Part shown: in pieces, positions 53,985 through 62,971 of the stretch | Layout: the number at the start of each line of letters is the position of its first letter | Position numbering within the stretch: position 1 is the first letter of the stretch | NCBI RefSeq assembly: GCF_001428745.1 | Contig: NZ_LMIO01000003.1 | Coordinates: forward strand, 1-64,000 | Source: Leifsonia sp. Root227 | GTDB taxonomy: Bacteria; Actinomycetota; Actinomycetes; Actinomycetales; Microbacteriaceae | Reading direction: 5' to 3' | Length of the DNA stretch: 64,000 bases | Position numbers and translations under genes: made by a program | The notes under the pieces: model-generated | Databases searched by the model: none | The model's input: only the letters and a program-made list of their open reading frames with translations | What the model was told of the DNA's origin: nothing

Positions 53985-54011
53985 TAGTATTCACTACACA
54001 CGAAGGGTAGT
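53985..54011. promoter_or_regulatory. Candidate TetR operator
   Basis: In the 67-base divergent promoter region, TAGT-ATTC-ACTA (53985-53996) and ACTAC..GTAGT (53993-53997 with 54007-54011) form overlapping short inverted repeats in a locally AT-rich stretch. The arms are short, so this is only a candidate site for the adjacent TetR protein. Confidence 0.35.
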
Positions 54012-54013
54012 CA

Positions 54014-54715
54014 ATGGCTGATTCGGAGAACGGTGCGCCTCGGCAGTACCGGTCGACCCTTCGCGAGGAGCAGGCGCGCCAGACCAGGCAGCGCATCCTG
54101 GCCTCCGCGTTCGAGGTGTTCTCGGCCAAGGGGTACACCGGCGCGTCCCTGGCCGACATCGCCGCGGGGGCGGGGGTCTCGGTGGAGAGCGTCAAGGTGC
54201 ACGGACCCAAGCGGGCGCTGCTGCTCGGCGCGTTCGAGCTCGCGTTCGCCGGAAGCGCCGGAGACGAGTCGCTCAGCGAACGCCCGGAGGTCGCCGCGAT
54301 TATGGAGCTCGAGGACACCGGCGCGTTCCTCACGGCGATGGTCGGCCTGATCGCCGAGGCCAACGCGCGCACGAGCGGCCTGTGGGCGGCGTTCCTCGCG
54401 GCGGCCGCCGAAGACGCGCACGTCGGCGATGTGCTCGCCTCGCTGCTCGAACGCCGCCACGCCGACTATCGCCGCATGGTCGGCCTGCTGGCGGCCCGCG
54501 GTGCCGTGGGCACCGGACAGGTGGATGCTGACGCCGGCCAGGTGGATGCAGGAACCCCGTCCGACGACGCCCTGCAGAACCTCGCCGACATCCTCTCCTT
54601 CCTGATGTCGCCGGAGAGTCATCAGCAGCTCGTCCAGCAGAGCGGCTGGACGTTCGAGCGCTACCGCGACTGGCTGATCGGCACGGTGTCGGCGACGGTG
54701 GCCGCCGGCGGGTGA
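54014..54715 (+). CDS. TetR family transcriptional regulator
   Basis: A 233-residue repressor. The N-terminal HTH is RQTRQRILASAFEVFSAKGYTGASLADIAAGAGVSVESVKVHGPKRALL (about 24-72). The C-terminal ligand domain is helical, with a short Asp/Gln/Val duplication (GQVDADAGQVDAGT, about residues 173-186). Divergent from the glycosyltransferase gene, it is the likely regulator. It converges on the GIY-YIG-like gene with one base between stops. Confidence 0.88.
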   Translation: MADSENGAPRQYRSTLREEQARQTRQRILASAFEVFSAKGYTGASLADIAAGAGVSVESVKVHGPKRALLLGAFELAFAGSAGDESLSERPEVAAIMELEDTGAFLTAMVGLIAEANARTSGLWAAFLAAAAEDAHVGDVLASLLERRHADYRRMVGLLAARGAVGTGQVDADAGQVDAGTPSDDALQNLADILSFLMSPESHQQLVQQSGWTFERYRDWLIGTVSATVAAGG

Positions 54716-54724
54716 GCTACCCGC
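54708..54724. terminator. Short hairpin over two convergent stops
   Basis: GCGGGT and ACCCGC pair around GAGCT. The TGA of the TetR gene (54713-54715) and the TAG of the minus-strand gene (54719-54717) both lie within it. Confidence 0.45.
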
Positions 54725-55283
54725 GGAGCGCGATCGCCTCGCTCCGCCACCGCGCAAGCAGCGCCCACGGGTCGGCGACGCCTTCGCTCACGGACGCGAT
54801 GTGCGCATCCAGGGCGTCGCTGCGTTCGAACCACTCCGTGCGCGGGATGCGCTGACGCGCGAACTGCGCGTGCCTGCGCTGCTCGAGCGCCCTGTCTCCG
54901 CGCTCGAACGCGAGCACCTCGTCGTGCGGCAGGCTGGAGAACCGGCCGCGCGGGTTCGCCGTGGTGCCGATCTTGATCCTGTCGCGGAACCGCAGGTAGT
55001 AGACGACGTCGACGCGGGGCGGCGGCAGCTCGCCTGACACTGTTTCGCCGACGCGCCACTCGCACACGGCGCACAGCCAGCCGGACGGGTAGCGCACGCC
55101 GAGGCGGGAGCCGCAGAGCGCGCACGGGGCCGGGAGTGCATCCAGCCGGCCGTAATCGTCGGCGACCCACTCGGCCGCGAGGAGCAGGTGCCGCAGGCAC
55201 AGCGGCACAGGAGCCCCCGGATGCGCGTGGCCGGCGCACGGGACGTCTCCGTCCGAGGCGACGCAGGGGGTGGTGCCTGTCAT
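54717..55283 (-). CDS. GIY-YIG superfamily (T5orf172/MUG113-like) protein with Cys-rich module
   Basis: A 188-residue protein. The N-terminal half holds CxxC-type pairs (CALCGSRLGVRYPSGWLCAVC, about residues 55-75), consistent with a zinc ribbon, plus earlier Cys/His (PCVASDGDVPCAGHAHPG). The C-terminal half reads VDVVYYLRFRDRIKIGTTANPRGRFSSL and ALEQRRHAQFARQRIPRTEWFE, the layout of T5orf172/MUG113-type GIY-YIG domains. These domains often occur in phage and mobile-element proteins. No phage genes are nearby. Nuclease activity is possible but not shown. Confidence 0.7.
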   Translation of the reverse strand: MTGTTPCVASDGDVPCAGHAHPGAPVPLCLRHLLLAAEWVADDYGRLDALPAPCALCGSRLGVRYPSGWLCAVCEWRVGETVSGELPPPRVDVVYYLRFRDRIKIGTTANPRGRFSSLPHDEVLAFERGDRALEQRRHAQFARQRIPRTEWFERSDALDAHIASVSEGVADPWALLARWRSEAIALRG

Positions 55284-55351
55284 GCCGGAAGCGTAGCGGC
55301 GGGGTCCGACATGGTGACTCCGTCGCCTGAGCCCTCCGCTCCCGTCGTCGA

Positions 55352-56533
55352 CTACCCGAGCGCTCTGACCCGTGCGACTTCGTCCGCCGTCAGTGCGTCC
55401 CCGTTCGGCAGGTGCACGATCGCCGTCTCCTCCACGCCGAGTCCGGCATAGACGGTGTGCAGCGCGGCGACGACGGAGCCGACCGCGCCGGAGAAGTCCC
55501 CGAGCTGGGCGGTGGCCAGGCCCGGGGAGACCCGGAGGTTCTGCTCGAGGGCGATCTGGTAGCGGTCGAGCGACGAGGTCAGCGAGTTGGCGATGCCGCC
55601 GCCGAGCACGATGGTCTGGGGGTCGCAGGAGACGGTGGTCGCGGTCAGAACCACGAGCAGCGCCTGGTCGAAGTGGGCCCTCAGCGATTGCAGGCCGTGG
55701 CCCGCGTCGTCCGCGAAGAGCTGGGCAGGCGCATCGAGGTGCAGCCCGGCCTCCGCCGCCCTGCGCAGGATGCCGCCACCGGTCACGAGGTGTTCGAGTC
55801 TGGTTCCGAGCGGTCCGATCGGCAGCTGGCCGAACTCGCCGATCAGTCCCCGCTCGCCCTGCAGGATCCGCCCTTCGATGGCGAGGCCGGCGCCGAGGCC
55901 GAAGCCGATCGTCAGCATCGCCGCGTTGGGCGCTCCGCGAGCCGCGCCGAAGTGCATCTCGCCGAGGAGTGCGTAGTTCGCGTCGTTGTCGAAGTGCATC
56001 GGCCGCCCCATCGCGCGCTCCACGGAGGCGAGGAAGGTCGGAGACTCGACTTCTGGCAGGTTGGGGGCGTTGGAGACGCTGAGGTCGCGCTGGTTCACCG
56101 CGCCGGGAAGGCCGAGGCACACGTGCTCCACCCTGTCCCAGACGTCGGCGGCCGCATCTTCGACCGTCGCTGCGATCCACTCGGCGAGCTCCGCCTCGTG
56201 CAGCGTGGTCGGCGTCGGCGTCTCGCTGGCGAACACCGGGTGCGCGAGCAGGTCGGCGACGATGATGCGGGTGTTGGATGCGCCGAGGTCGACCCCGACG
56301 ACGTAGGCGCGGTCGGCGACGATGTCGAGCTCGACAGCGCGGCGGCCCCTGGCCTCCGAAACGATCTCCGTCGTCTCCGTCACAATCCCCTCGGCGAGGA
56401 GCTGGTCGATCGAGCGCGTCACGGTGGCGGCGGATATGCCGGTCAGCTCCGCGATCTGCTTGCGGCTGGCCGGTCTCGCTCCGATGAGGGCGGTCAGGAC
56501 GGCGTTGCGATTGATGGCTCGCGTGTCTTGCAC
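55352..56533 (-). CDS. ROK family transcriptional repressor
   Basis: A 393-residue regulator. The HTH is NRNAVLTALIGARPASRKQIAELTGISAATVTRSIDQLLAEGIV (residues 8-52). The ROK domain has VVGVDLGASNTRI, MHFDNDANYALLGE and TIGFGLGAGLAIEG. The zinc motif CxCGxxGC is not present. It is divergent from the php/yhfX-type ABC operon and should control it, through the AT-rich inverted repeats at 56657-56702. Confidence 0.9.
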   Translation of the reverse strand: MQDTRAINRNAVLTALIGARPASRKQIAELTGISAATVTRSIDQLLAEGIVTETTEIVSEARGRRAVELDIVADRAYVVGVDLGASNTRIIVADLLAHPVFASETPTPTTLHEAELAEWIAATVEDAAADVWDRVEHVCLGLPGAVNQRDLSVSNAPNLPEVESPTFLASVERAMGRPMHFDNDANYALLGEMHFGAARGAPNAAMLTIGFGLGAGLAIEGRILQGERGLIGEFGQLPIGPLGTRLEHLVTGGGILRRAAEAGLHLDAPAQLFADDAGHGLQSLRAHFDQALLVVLTATTVSCDPQTIVLGGGIANSLTSSLDRYQIALEQNLRVSPGLATAQLGDFSGAVGSVVAALHTVYAGLGVEETAIVHLPNGDALTADEVARVRALG

Positions 56534-56656
56534 CGGCTCACCCCCTTTGTCTTCAGCGTGAACCCAAAACTAGCTCAGGATGCCCGCTCGGCGCCACTCC
56601 ACGCCCGATTTCGGCAGGTTTTACGGGATCGAAACCTAACGGATACATTTCTCGGC

Positions 56657-56702
56657 TTGACTTTGATTGCTTGTTGAAATCAAAATGGCTTCAGCAAGTC
56701 AA
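56657..56702 (+). promoter_or_regulatory. Promoter and candidate ROK operator of the php/yhfX-type operon
   Basis: TTTGATT (56662-56668) and AATCAAA (56678-56684) form a perfect inverted repeat with a 9-base centre, nested in TTGACTT (56657-56663) / AAGTCAA (56696-56702). TTGACT at 56657 with CAAAAT 18 bases on could be the -35 and -10 boxes, so a bound repressor would cover the promoter. The AT-rich symmetry fits NagC/XylR-type ROK proteins. Confidence 0.6.
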
Positions 56703-56777
56703 CGGTGACGGGGTCATGAGATGCCCGGGGGACGCCACCGCACAGGAGTTCAACCCGGTCCCGGAAGGCAACCCACA

Positions 56778-57905
56778 ATGCACACAGCACGTCCCACCCG
56801 GCGTCTCGCCGCTCGCGCCGCCCTCGTCGGCGCACTCGCACTCTCCCTCGCGCTGGCCGGATGTTCGGCCGGCACGGCTTCGTCCTCCGCGTCGTCGACG
56901 CCGGCGGCGAAGCCCAGCCTCGAGTTCACCGGCCCGAACGGCGAGAAGCCTGGCGCGCTCTCCGAGCTCTCGCTCACCAGCGACGAGCAGAGCAAGGTCA
57001 AAGACGGAAAGTACACGGCGGCGTTCGTCTGGCACACGTCGTCCGACTTCGTGACCGCCGTCGAGAAGGGCGCTCGCGACGAGTTCAAGAAGCTCGGCAT
57101 CGACGTGGTCGCCAGCACGCAGGCCAACTTCAACGCAGCGACCCAGGCCAACAACGTCCAGACCGTGCTCGCACTGCACCCGAGCATCATCGTCACCATC
57201 GCGGTCGACCCCACCTCTGCGGCAAAGGCGTTCAAGCCCGCTGTCGAGGCGGGGACGAAGCTCGTCATCATGACCACCCCGCCGGAGGGGTACAAGGCGG
57301 GCACCGACTTCGTCTCCATCGTCACGGAGGACCTCACGGCGGCCGGTCGTGACAACGCCGAAATCCTCGGCGACGCTCTCGGCAAGAAGGGCGAGGTCGG
57401 CTACCTCTCGTACAACGCGAACTTCTGGTTCACCAACCAGAGGGACAAGGCGTTCAAGGACTGGCTCGCCTACGAATACCCCGACGTGAAGATCGTCGAC
57501 TCGGAAGGCTTCGCCGACGAGACGGCCACGCAGACCATCGCGGCGGCCATGATCGCCAAGAACCCGAACCTCAAGGGCATCTACGTCTCGTGGGCCACAG
57601 CTGCCCAGGGTGTCGTCGCCGCCATCAAGGCATCGGGCCGCACTGACATCAAGGTCGTCACCAACGACCTCGACACCACCCTCGGAGCAGCGATGATGTC
57701 CGGCACGAACGTCGCCGGCATGGTGGGAAACGGCTCGATCGGCATCGGCAAGGGCCTCGCGCTGGCCGGCGCATACGGGGTCATCGGCAAGAAGGCTCCT
57801 GAGCTCGTCGCGTCCGTGCCGACCAAAGTCACCAAGGCCAACCTCGACAAGGGCTGGGAGTCCGACTACGGCACCAAGCCGCCGTCGAGCGTGACGGGCG
57901 GCTGA
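56778..57905 (+). CDS. Sugar-binding lipoprotein, type 1 periplasmic fold (CUT2/RbsB-like)
   Basis: A 375-residue binding protein. The signal MHTARPTRRLAARAALVGAL leads to the lipobox LAGC (about residue 29). The mature domain matches RbsB-type proteins: FVWHTSSDFVTAVEKGARDEFKKLGI, then VQTVLALHPSIIVTIAVDPTSAAKAFKPA and IKVVTNDLDTTLGAAM. A GGAAGG ribosome site lies 9 bases before the ATG. First gene of the operon; a hairpin after it probably makes its message more abundant than the rest. Confidence 0.9.
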   Translation: MHTARPTRRLAARAALVGALALSLALAGCSAGTASSSASSTPAAKPSLEFTGPNGEKPGALSELSLTSDEQSKVKDGKYTAAFVWHTSSDFVTAVEKGARDEFKKLGIDVVASTQANFNAATQANNVQTVLALHPSIIVTIAVDPTSAAKAFKPAVEAGTKLVIMTTPPEGYKAGTDFVSIVTEDLTAAGRDNAEILGDALGKKGEVGYLSYNANFWFTNQRDKAFKDWLAYEYPDVKIVDSEGFADETATQTIAAAMIAKNPNLKGIYVSWATAAQGVVAAIKASGRTDIKVVTNDLDTTLGAAMMSGTNVAGMVGNGSIGIGKGLALAGAYGVIGKKAPELVASVPTKVTKANLDKGWESDYGTKPPSSVTGG

Positions 57906-57917
57906 CGCCATCAGACC

Positions 57918-57954
57918 GGCTGGGCGGCCGGACTCCCCCTTCGACCGCCCAGCC
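57918..57954 (+). terminator. Intra-operon hairpin after the binding-protein gene
   Basis: GGCTGGGCGG at 57918-57927 pairs perfectly with CCGCCCAGCC at 57945-57954. There is no T-tract. Such hairpins after binding-protein genes commonly stabilise or partly terminate transcripts. Confidence 0.6.
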
Positions 57955-57963
57955 TCCACCCCG

Positions 57964-57986
57964 CGAACCACGAACCACGAACCACG
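57964..57986 (+). repeat. 7-base tandem repeat
   Basis: CGAACCA is repeated three times, followed by CG, in the spacer before the phosphotriesterase-like gene. Confidence 0.6.
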
Positions 57987-58035
57987 CGGATCGTCGCGCA
58001 TCGCCGCGAGCCGCACGCACCATGAAGGAGAACCG

Positions 58036-59046
58036 ATGACACGGCAGGTCATGACCGTGCTCGGCCCGGTCGACTCAGCAGACCTCGGACGGGTCATGCC
58101 GCACGAGCATCTGCTGTCGCTCACACCAGGCCCCTGGCTCACCGGGGCAACCCGCGACGACAGCATCGACAGGGCAGTGGATGCTCTGGCCGGGCTCCGC
58201 GACCTCGGCTTCGGAACGGTCGTCGACCTGAGCCCGTACGGCGTCGTCGGCCGCGACGAGAACGGCGACAACGCCGCCACGCTCATCGAGATCTCCGAGC
58301 GGAGCGGACTGCACATCGTGTCCGGCACGGCGATCTACCTGGAGTCGTACTCTCCTGCGTGGGCGCTGGCCGCCGATCTCGACGCCCTCACGGCCAGGCT
58401 CGTCCGCGACGCTGAGGTGGGCATCGGAGACTCCGGCGTCCGCGCCGGCGTGTTCGGCGAGCAGGCGACCAGCCTCGGCGAGATCACCCCGCACGAGGAG
58501 AAGTGCCTCAGGGCCGTGGCGCGCGCCCAGCGGGCGACCGGGCTCGGGATCATGACGCACACCACACACGGCACTGAGGCTCTTGAGCAGCTCGACATCC
58601 TGCGATCCGAGGGGGTCGACCTGGACAGGGTCGTCGTCGGGCACCTCGACACCCAGCTCGGCATCGACCTGGTGCGCCGCGTGGTCGACGCGGGGGCTCG
58701 CGTCGCCGTTGACACGATCGGCAAGGAGAACTGGGACTTCTTCCTCGGTCCCGTGCCCGACGAGCGCGAGGACGGCGAGTTCAGCAAGCGCGCCTTCCAC
58801 CGCTCCGACGCCGGCCGGGCAGACCTGGTCGCAACGCTCGTCGCGGACGGTCTCACCGACCGCATCCTGCTCGCCCAGGACCTGACGGGCGCCGAGGTGT
58901 GGATGAACCCCGGCACGCACGGCGTGAGCGGATACTCGTACCTCGGTGGCGTCTTCGTGCCTGCGCTCCGCGAGCGCGGCGTCTCGGACGCGGCGATCGA
59001 GCAGTTGCTCTCCGCCAACCCCGCGGCCGTGCTGGAGGTCGCGTGA
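58036..59046 (+). CDS. php: Phosphotriesterase-like (Php family) amidohydrolase
   Basis: A 336-residue TIM-barrel metal enzyme. Metal ligands can be placed: H-x-H in MPHEHLL (residues 22-24), a bridging Glu in FGEQATS (in place of the carboxylated Lys of true phosphotriesterases, as in E. coli Php), His in IMTHTTHG, His in VGHLD and the final Asp in LLAQDLTG. The segment GEITPHEEK is shared with Php/YhfV. Family members hydrolyse lactones or phosphoesters, and the substrate of Php is not established to my knowledge. An AAGGAG site precedes the ATG. It overlaps the ROK kinase gene by 4 bases. Confidence 0.85.
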   Translation: MTRQVMTVLGPVDSADLGRVMPHEHLLSLTPGPWLTGATRDDSIDRAVDALAGLRDLGFGTVVDLSPYGVVGRDENGDNAATLIEISERSGLHIVSGTAIYLESYSPAWALAADLDALTARLVRDAEVGIGDSGVRAGVFGEQATSLGEITPHEEKCLRAVARAQRATGLGIMTHTTHGTEALEQLDILRSEGVDLDRVVVGHLDTQLGIDLVRRVVDAGARVAVDTIGKENWDFFLGPVPDEREDGEFSKRAFHRSDAGRADLVATLVADGLTDRILLAQDLTGAEVWMNPGTHGVSGYSYLGGVFVPALRERGVSDAAIEQLLSANPAAVLEVA

Positions 59047-59978
59047 GCACCGGACAGCACGAGTACGTGGTCGGGATCGACCTCGGCGGCACCAAGGTGC
59101 GCGCCGGGATCGCCACCATCGCGGGCGACGTCCTCCACGAGACGACGGAGCCCACCAGCGACGGCCGGGCGATCGTGGCGCAGCTCGCACAGCTGGTGAC
59201 GGCGCTGGCCGCCGCGATCGGCGCATCCACCGGGTCGATCGTCGCGACCGCGATCGGCGGTGCCGGGGTGCCGGACGCCGCCGCAGGGCAGTTCGATCTC
59301 GCCCCCAACCTGGGCGACCTCGAAGGCTTCGACGTCGTCGCCGAGCTGGAGAGCGTCCTCGGTCACCCCGTCGTGATCGACAACGATGTGAACATCGCGG
59401 CACTCGGCGAACTGCACAGCGGAGTGGGCGTGGAGGTCGACACCTTCGCGTTCGTCTCCGTCGGCACAGGGATCGGCGTCGGGCTGGTGCTCGATCGCCG
59501 CGTCTGGCAGGGCGTCCGCGGGGGAGCAGGCGAGATCGGCTACCTGCCGATCGGCTCCGACCCGCTCGATCCGCTCAACCAGCGCCGCGGCGCCCTCGAG
59601 GAGGCCGTCAGCGGCGAAGCGATCGCGCAGCGATTCCAGCTCACCTCCGGCCGTGCCCGTTCGAGCGCCGTCGAGGTGTTCGAGCTGGCCGCCGCGGGCG
59701 ACCAGGATGCGGCGGCATCGCTCGACGAGGAGGCGCGCTGGCTCGCCCACGCGATCCTCGCCGTCGACGCGGTCATCGACCCCGGGCTGTTCGTCCTCGG
59801 CGGCGGCATCGGCAGCCGCGAAGAACTGCTCGCTCCCGTTCTCCACTGGCTCGGCCGTCTCGGCCGGCCGACGATCGAGGTGCGCATCAGCCGCCTCGGT
59901 TCCTCCGCCCCCATCCTCGGCGCCGTCCGTCTCGCCATCGACGCCGCACCGCTCAGCACGGAAAGAGAAGCATCATGA
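59043..59978 (+). CDS. ROK family sugar kinase
   Basis: A 311-residue protein without an HTH, hence an enzyme rather than a regulator. The ATP-binding motif is VGIDLGGTKVRAGI (residues 9-22), the catalytic Asp is in VIDNDVNIAALGE, and VSVGTGIGVGLVL follows. The zinc motif of many ROK kinases is missing. By family it phosphorylates a hexose or amino sugar imported by the surrounding ABC system. GTG start overlapping the previous stop; ATGA overlap with the permease. Confidence 0.88.
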   Translation: MSTGQHEYVVGIDLGGTKVRAGIATIAGDVLHETTEPTSDGRAIVAQLAQLVTALAAAIGASTGSIVATAIGGAGVPDAAAGQFDLAPNLGDLEGFDVVAELESVLGHPVVIDNDVNIAALGELHSGVGVEVDTFAFVSVGTGIGVGLVLDRRVWQGVRGGAGEIGYLPIGSDPLDPLNQRRGALEEAVSGEAIAQRFQLTSGRARSSAVEVFELAAAGDQDAAASLDEEARWLAHAILAVDAVIDPGLFVLGGGIGSREELLAPVLHWLGRLGRPTIEVRISRLGSSAPILGAVRLAIDAAPLSTEREAS

Positions 59979-60955
59979 CTGTATCCACCACCGACGGCAG
60001 GCCGACCGTCGTCGACCGGCTGCGCCACGCGGACTGGCGTCAGTACGTCGTCTACATCGGCTTCGTGGTCGTCTTCCTCTACTTCGCGATCACCCAGGGC
60101 GCCAACTTCCTCAACGGGACGACGCTGGTCAACATCATCACGCAGGCGACCCCGATCACGGTCATGGCGATCGGCACGGTCTTCGTCCTCAGCCTCGGCG
60201 AGATCGACCTCTCGATCGGATCGACCGTCGCCCTCGCCTCCCTGGTCGCGGCCGTCACCCTCCAGTCCACGCACCAGTGGTGGATCGCGGCTCTCGCCGG
60301 GCTCGCCGTCGGGGCGGTGGTGGGAGCGGTCAACGGCATCTTCGTGACCCTGGTCCGGCTGCCCTCCTTCCTGGTCACGCTGGCGACCATGGGACTCATC
60401 ACCGGTCTGGCCCAGCAGGCGACCAACCTGCAGTCCGTGCCCGTGACGGACGCCGTGTTCGGCTGGCTGTTCGGCGGAGGGACGCTGCTCGGCATCCCGA
60501 TCCTGATCTGGTGGACGGCGGTCGTCACCGCGATCGGCTGGCACGTGCTCCGCCAGCGCGCGTTCGGGGCCCACGTGCTCGCCGTCGGCAACAAAGCAGC
60601 AGCCGCGGCGGTCAGCGGCATCAAAGTCAACCGCGTCCGCATGGCGGTCTTCATCCTCAGCGGCGTGACAGCGGCGCTCGCCGGCCTGCTCTACGCCGGC
60701 CGCCTGGCCGGAGCGACGTACACGCTCGGCAGCTCCGACCTGATGAGCGTGCTCGCCGCCGTGATCGTCGGCGGTACGGCGCTCACGGGTGGAAAGGGCT
60801 CCATCATCGGCGCCCTGGTCGGCAGCCTCTTCATGAGCATGATCAACTACGGCCTGCTGCTCGGCGGACTCACCGTGGCGCAGCAGATGATCGTGCGCGG
60901 CGCGATCATCCTGGTGGCCGTCTCGCTCTCCCTCCGCGCCAAGAAGAGCAACTAG
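59975..60955 (+). CDS. Sugar ABC transporter permease, CUT2 (RbsC-like)
   Basis: A 326-residue membrane protein with 8-10 helices. LSLGEIDLSIGSTVAL and GSSDLMSVLAAVIVGGTALTGGKGS are the two conserved regions of ribose-type permeases, and AVGNKAAAAAVSGIKVNRV is the cytoplasmic coupling segment. As usual for CUT2 systems a single permease gene is present and would form a homodimer. The ATG overlaps the kinase stop (ATGA). Confidence 0.92.
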   Translation: MTVSTTDGRPTVVDRLRHADWRQYVVYIGFVVVFLYFAITQGANFLNGTTLVNIITQATPITVMAIGTVFVLSLGEIDLSIGSTVALASLVAAVTLQSTHQWWIAALAGLAVGAVVGAVNGIFVTLVRLPSFLVTLATMGLITGLAQQATNLQSVPVTDAVFGWLFGGGTLLGIPILIWWTAVVTAIGWHVLRQRAFGAHVLAVGNKAAAAAVSGIKVNRVRMAVFILSGVTAALAGLLYAGRLAGATYTLGSSDLMSVLAAVIVGGTALTGGKGSIIGALVGSLFMSMINYGLLLGGLTVAQQMIVRGAIILVAVSLSLRAKKSN

Positions 60956-60983
60956 ACCGGGAAGACAGTAAGGAAGACACACG

Positions 60984-62210
60984 ATGTTCCTCGACCTCCT
61001 CCGGCGCCGCAACCAGGCGCTCCTCGACGCGGCGACGCACCTCCACCAGAGCGGCGCCATCCCGCCGAACACCTTCGTCATCGACCTGGATGCGGTGCAG
61101 CGCAACGCCTCCGCGCTCGCCGCGGAGTCCGCGCGCCTCGGGCTGACGCCGTTCGCCATGACCAAGCAGATCGGCCGCAACCCCGATGCATCCCGCGCCA
61201 TCGTGGCCGGCGGGATCGCTCACGCCGTCGGCGTCGACCTGGAATGCGCCATCGCGGCCGCGAGCGGCGGCCTGCCGACCGGCCATCTCGGCCATCTCGT
61301 GCAGATCCCCCGGCACCGCGCGGCGGACGCCGCGGCGCTCGAACCGCTCTACTGGACCGTGTTCTCCGAGCAGAAGGCGCGTGAAGCGGGTGCGGCAGCC
61401 GCCGCCCGGGGCAGGGTGCAGGATGTGCTGCTGCGCATCGTGGCGCCTGGCGATCGGTTCTACCGCGGCCACGAGGGCGGGTTCGATGCGGCGGACGTCG
61501 TCGCCGCCGCCGACCGCATCGACGCCATCGACGGAGTGCGCTTCGCCGGCATCACGACGTTCCCCGCCACCCTGTTCGACGCCGCGACGGGCACGGCACG
61601 CTCCACCCCCAACCTCGGAACCCTGACCACGGCGCTGCGCGCGCTCGAAGCGGCAGGCCGGACGGGCGTCCAGGTGAACGCACCTGGCACGACATCGGTG
61701 TCCGTGCTCGAAACCCTTGCCGCCGCCGGCGCGACGCAGGTGGAACCAGGTCACGGCCTGACGGGGACGACGCCGCTGCACGCCGTTCACGACCTGGTCG
61801 AGGAGCCGGCCATAGCATACGTCTCCGAGGTGTCGCACCTCTGGAACGACGACGCGTACGTGTTCGGCGGCGGGCTCTACGTCGACCCCGTCCTCGGCGG
61901 GACGACGACGAGCGCGCTGATCGTCGGGCAGGGAGAGGACACCGCATCCGCCAGGAAGCTGCTGGTCGACATGCCGGCAGCGGACGCCATCGACTACTAC
62001 GCCACCATCCCGCTCGGCGGCCGCGCCGTCCAGCCGGGCGATACCGTCCTGTTCGGCTTCCGGCCGCAGGTCTTCGTCACCCGCGGCCTCACCGCGGGGA
62101 TCGCCGGACTCAGCACAGGCAGACCGACGGTCGCCGGCATCTGGTCGGCCGACGGTTCGGCACCCATCACCACCGCATCCGCGCTCGCCGCGACAGGGAG
62201 GACAGCATGA
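60984..62210 (+). CDS. yhfX: YhfX-type PLP-dependent protein (alanine racemase-like fold)
   Basis: A 408-residue protein very like E. coli YhfX along its length: FVIDLDAVQRNA, MTKQIGRNP (the Lys that would bind PLP), GHLGHLVQIP, ITTFPATLFD, TPNLGTLTTALRALE, VNAPGTTSVSVLETLA, EPGHGLTGT, VFGGGLYVDP and IDYYATIPLGG. The fold is that of fold-type III PLP enzymes (alanine racemase/D-threonine aldolase). The reaction is unknown. In Enterobacteria yhfX neighbours php in an operon, and the same pair is kept here inside an ABC transporter operon. Confidence 0.88.
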   Translation: MFLDLLRRRNQALLDAATHLHQSGAIPPNTFVIDLDAVQRNASALAAESARLGLTPFAMTKQIGRNPDASRAIVAGGIAHAVGVDLECAIAAASGGLPTGHLGHLVQIPRHRAADAAALEPLYWTVFSEQKAREAGAAAAARGRVQDVLLRIVAPGDRFYRGHEGGFDAADVVAAADRIDAIDGVRFAGITTFPATLFDAATGTARSTPNLGTLTTALRALEAAGRTGVQVNAPGTTSVSVLETLAAAGATQVEPGHGLTGTTPLHAVHDLVEEPAIAYVSEVSHLWNDDAYVFGGGLYVDPVLGGTTTSALIVGQGEDTASARKLLVDMPAADAIDYYATIPLGGRAVQPGDTVLFGFRPQVFVTRGLTAGIAGLSTGRPTVAGIWSADGSAPITTASALAATGRTA

Positions 62211-62971
62211 CCCCCACGACAGCCCCACACGGCACGACGGTGAAGCCGCTGCGCCTCGACGGGATCACCAAGCACTTCGGCGGCATCGTCGCGATCAAAC
62301 GCTTCGACCTCGAGATCGAGCCGGGCGAGATCGTCGCCCTCGTCGGCGACAACGGCGCAGGCAAGTCGACCCTCGTCAAGATCATCTCCGGCATGTACCA
62401 GCCGACCGATGGCGAGATCTGGGTCAACGGCGAGCGTGCGAGCTTCCGCGACCCGTCGGATGCGAGAGCCAGGGGAGTGGAGGTCGTCTACCAGGACCTC
62501 GCTCTGGTCGACCTGCAGCCCGTGTACATGAACCTGTTCCTCGGCAGGGAGCTCCGCCGTAAGCCGTTCGGCACCCTCGACAGGAAGACGATGGCCGCGC
62601 GCACACAGGCGCTCGTCGACGAACTGGATGTGCGCATCCCGTCGGCGCGCGCGACGCTGAGCGACCTCTCCGGCGGCCAGCGGCAGGGCATCGCCATCGC
62701 CCGCGCGACGCACTGGGCGAGCAGCCTGGTGCTGATGGACGAGCCGACCGCCGCCCTCGGCGTTGCGGAGACCGCCAAGGTGGAGGAGCTGATCCTCAAG
62801 CTGAAGGCGCGCGGCGCCGCTGTGCTCATCGTCAGCCACAACATGGAGCAGGTGTTCCGCGTGGCCGACAGGGTGACGGTGCTGCGGCGAGGCACCCAGG
62901 TGGGCACCAAGCGCATCGACGAGACCACGCACAACGAGCTGGTCGCGATGATCACCGGCCTCAGCTCGTGA
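62207..62971 (+). CDS. Sugar ABC transporter ATP-binding protein, single domain
   Basis: A 254-residue ATPase: Walker A GDNGAGKST (about 49-57), signature LSGGQRQG, Walker B LVLMDEPTAAL and switch His IVSHN. CUT2 systems usually carry a fused double ATPase of about 500 residues; this is the half-size (FrcA-like) form and would dimerise. It overlaps the yhfX-type gene (ATGA) and the SIS gene (GTGA). Confidence 0.92.
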   Translation: MTPTTAPHGTTVKPLRLDGITKHFGGIVAIKRFDLEIEPGEIVALVGDNGAGKSTLVKIISGMYQPTDGEIWVNGERASFRDPSDARARGVEVVYQDLALVDLQPVYMNLFLGRELRRKPFGTLDRKTMAARTQALVDELDVRIPSARATLSDLSGGQRQGIAIARATHWASSLVLMDEPTAALGVAETAKVEELILKLKARGAAVLIVSHNMEQVFRVADRVTVLRRGTQVGTKRIDETTHNELVAMITGLSS

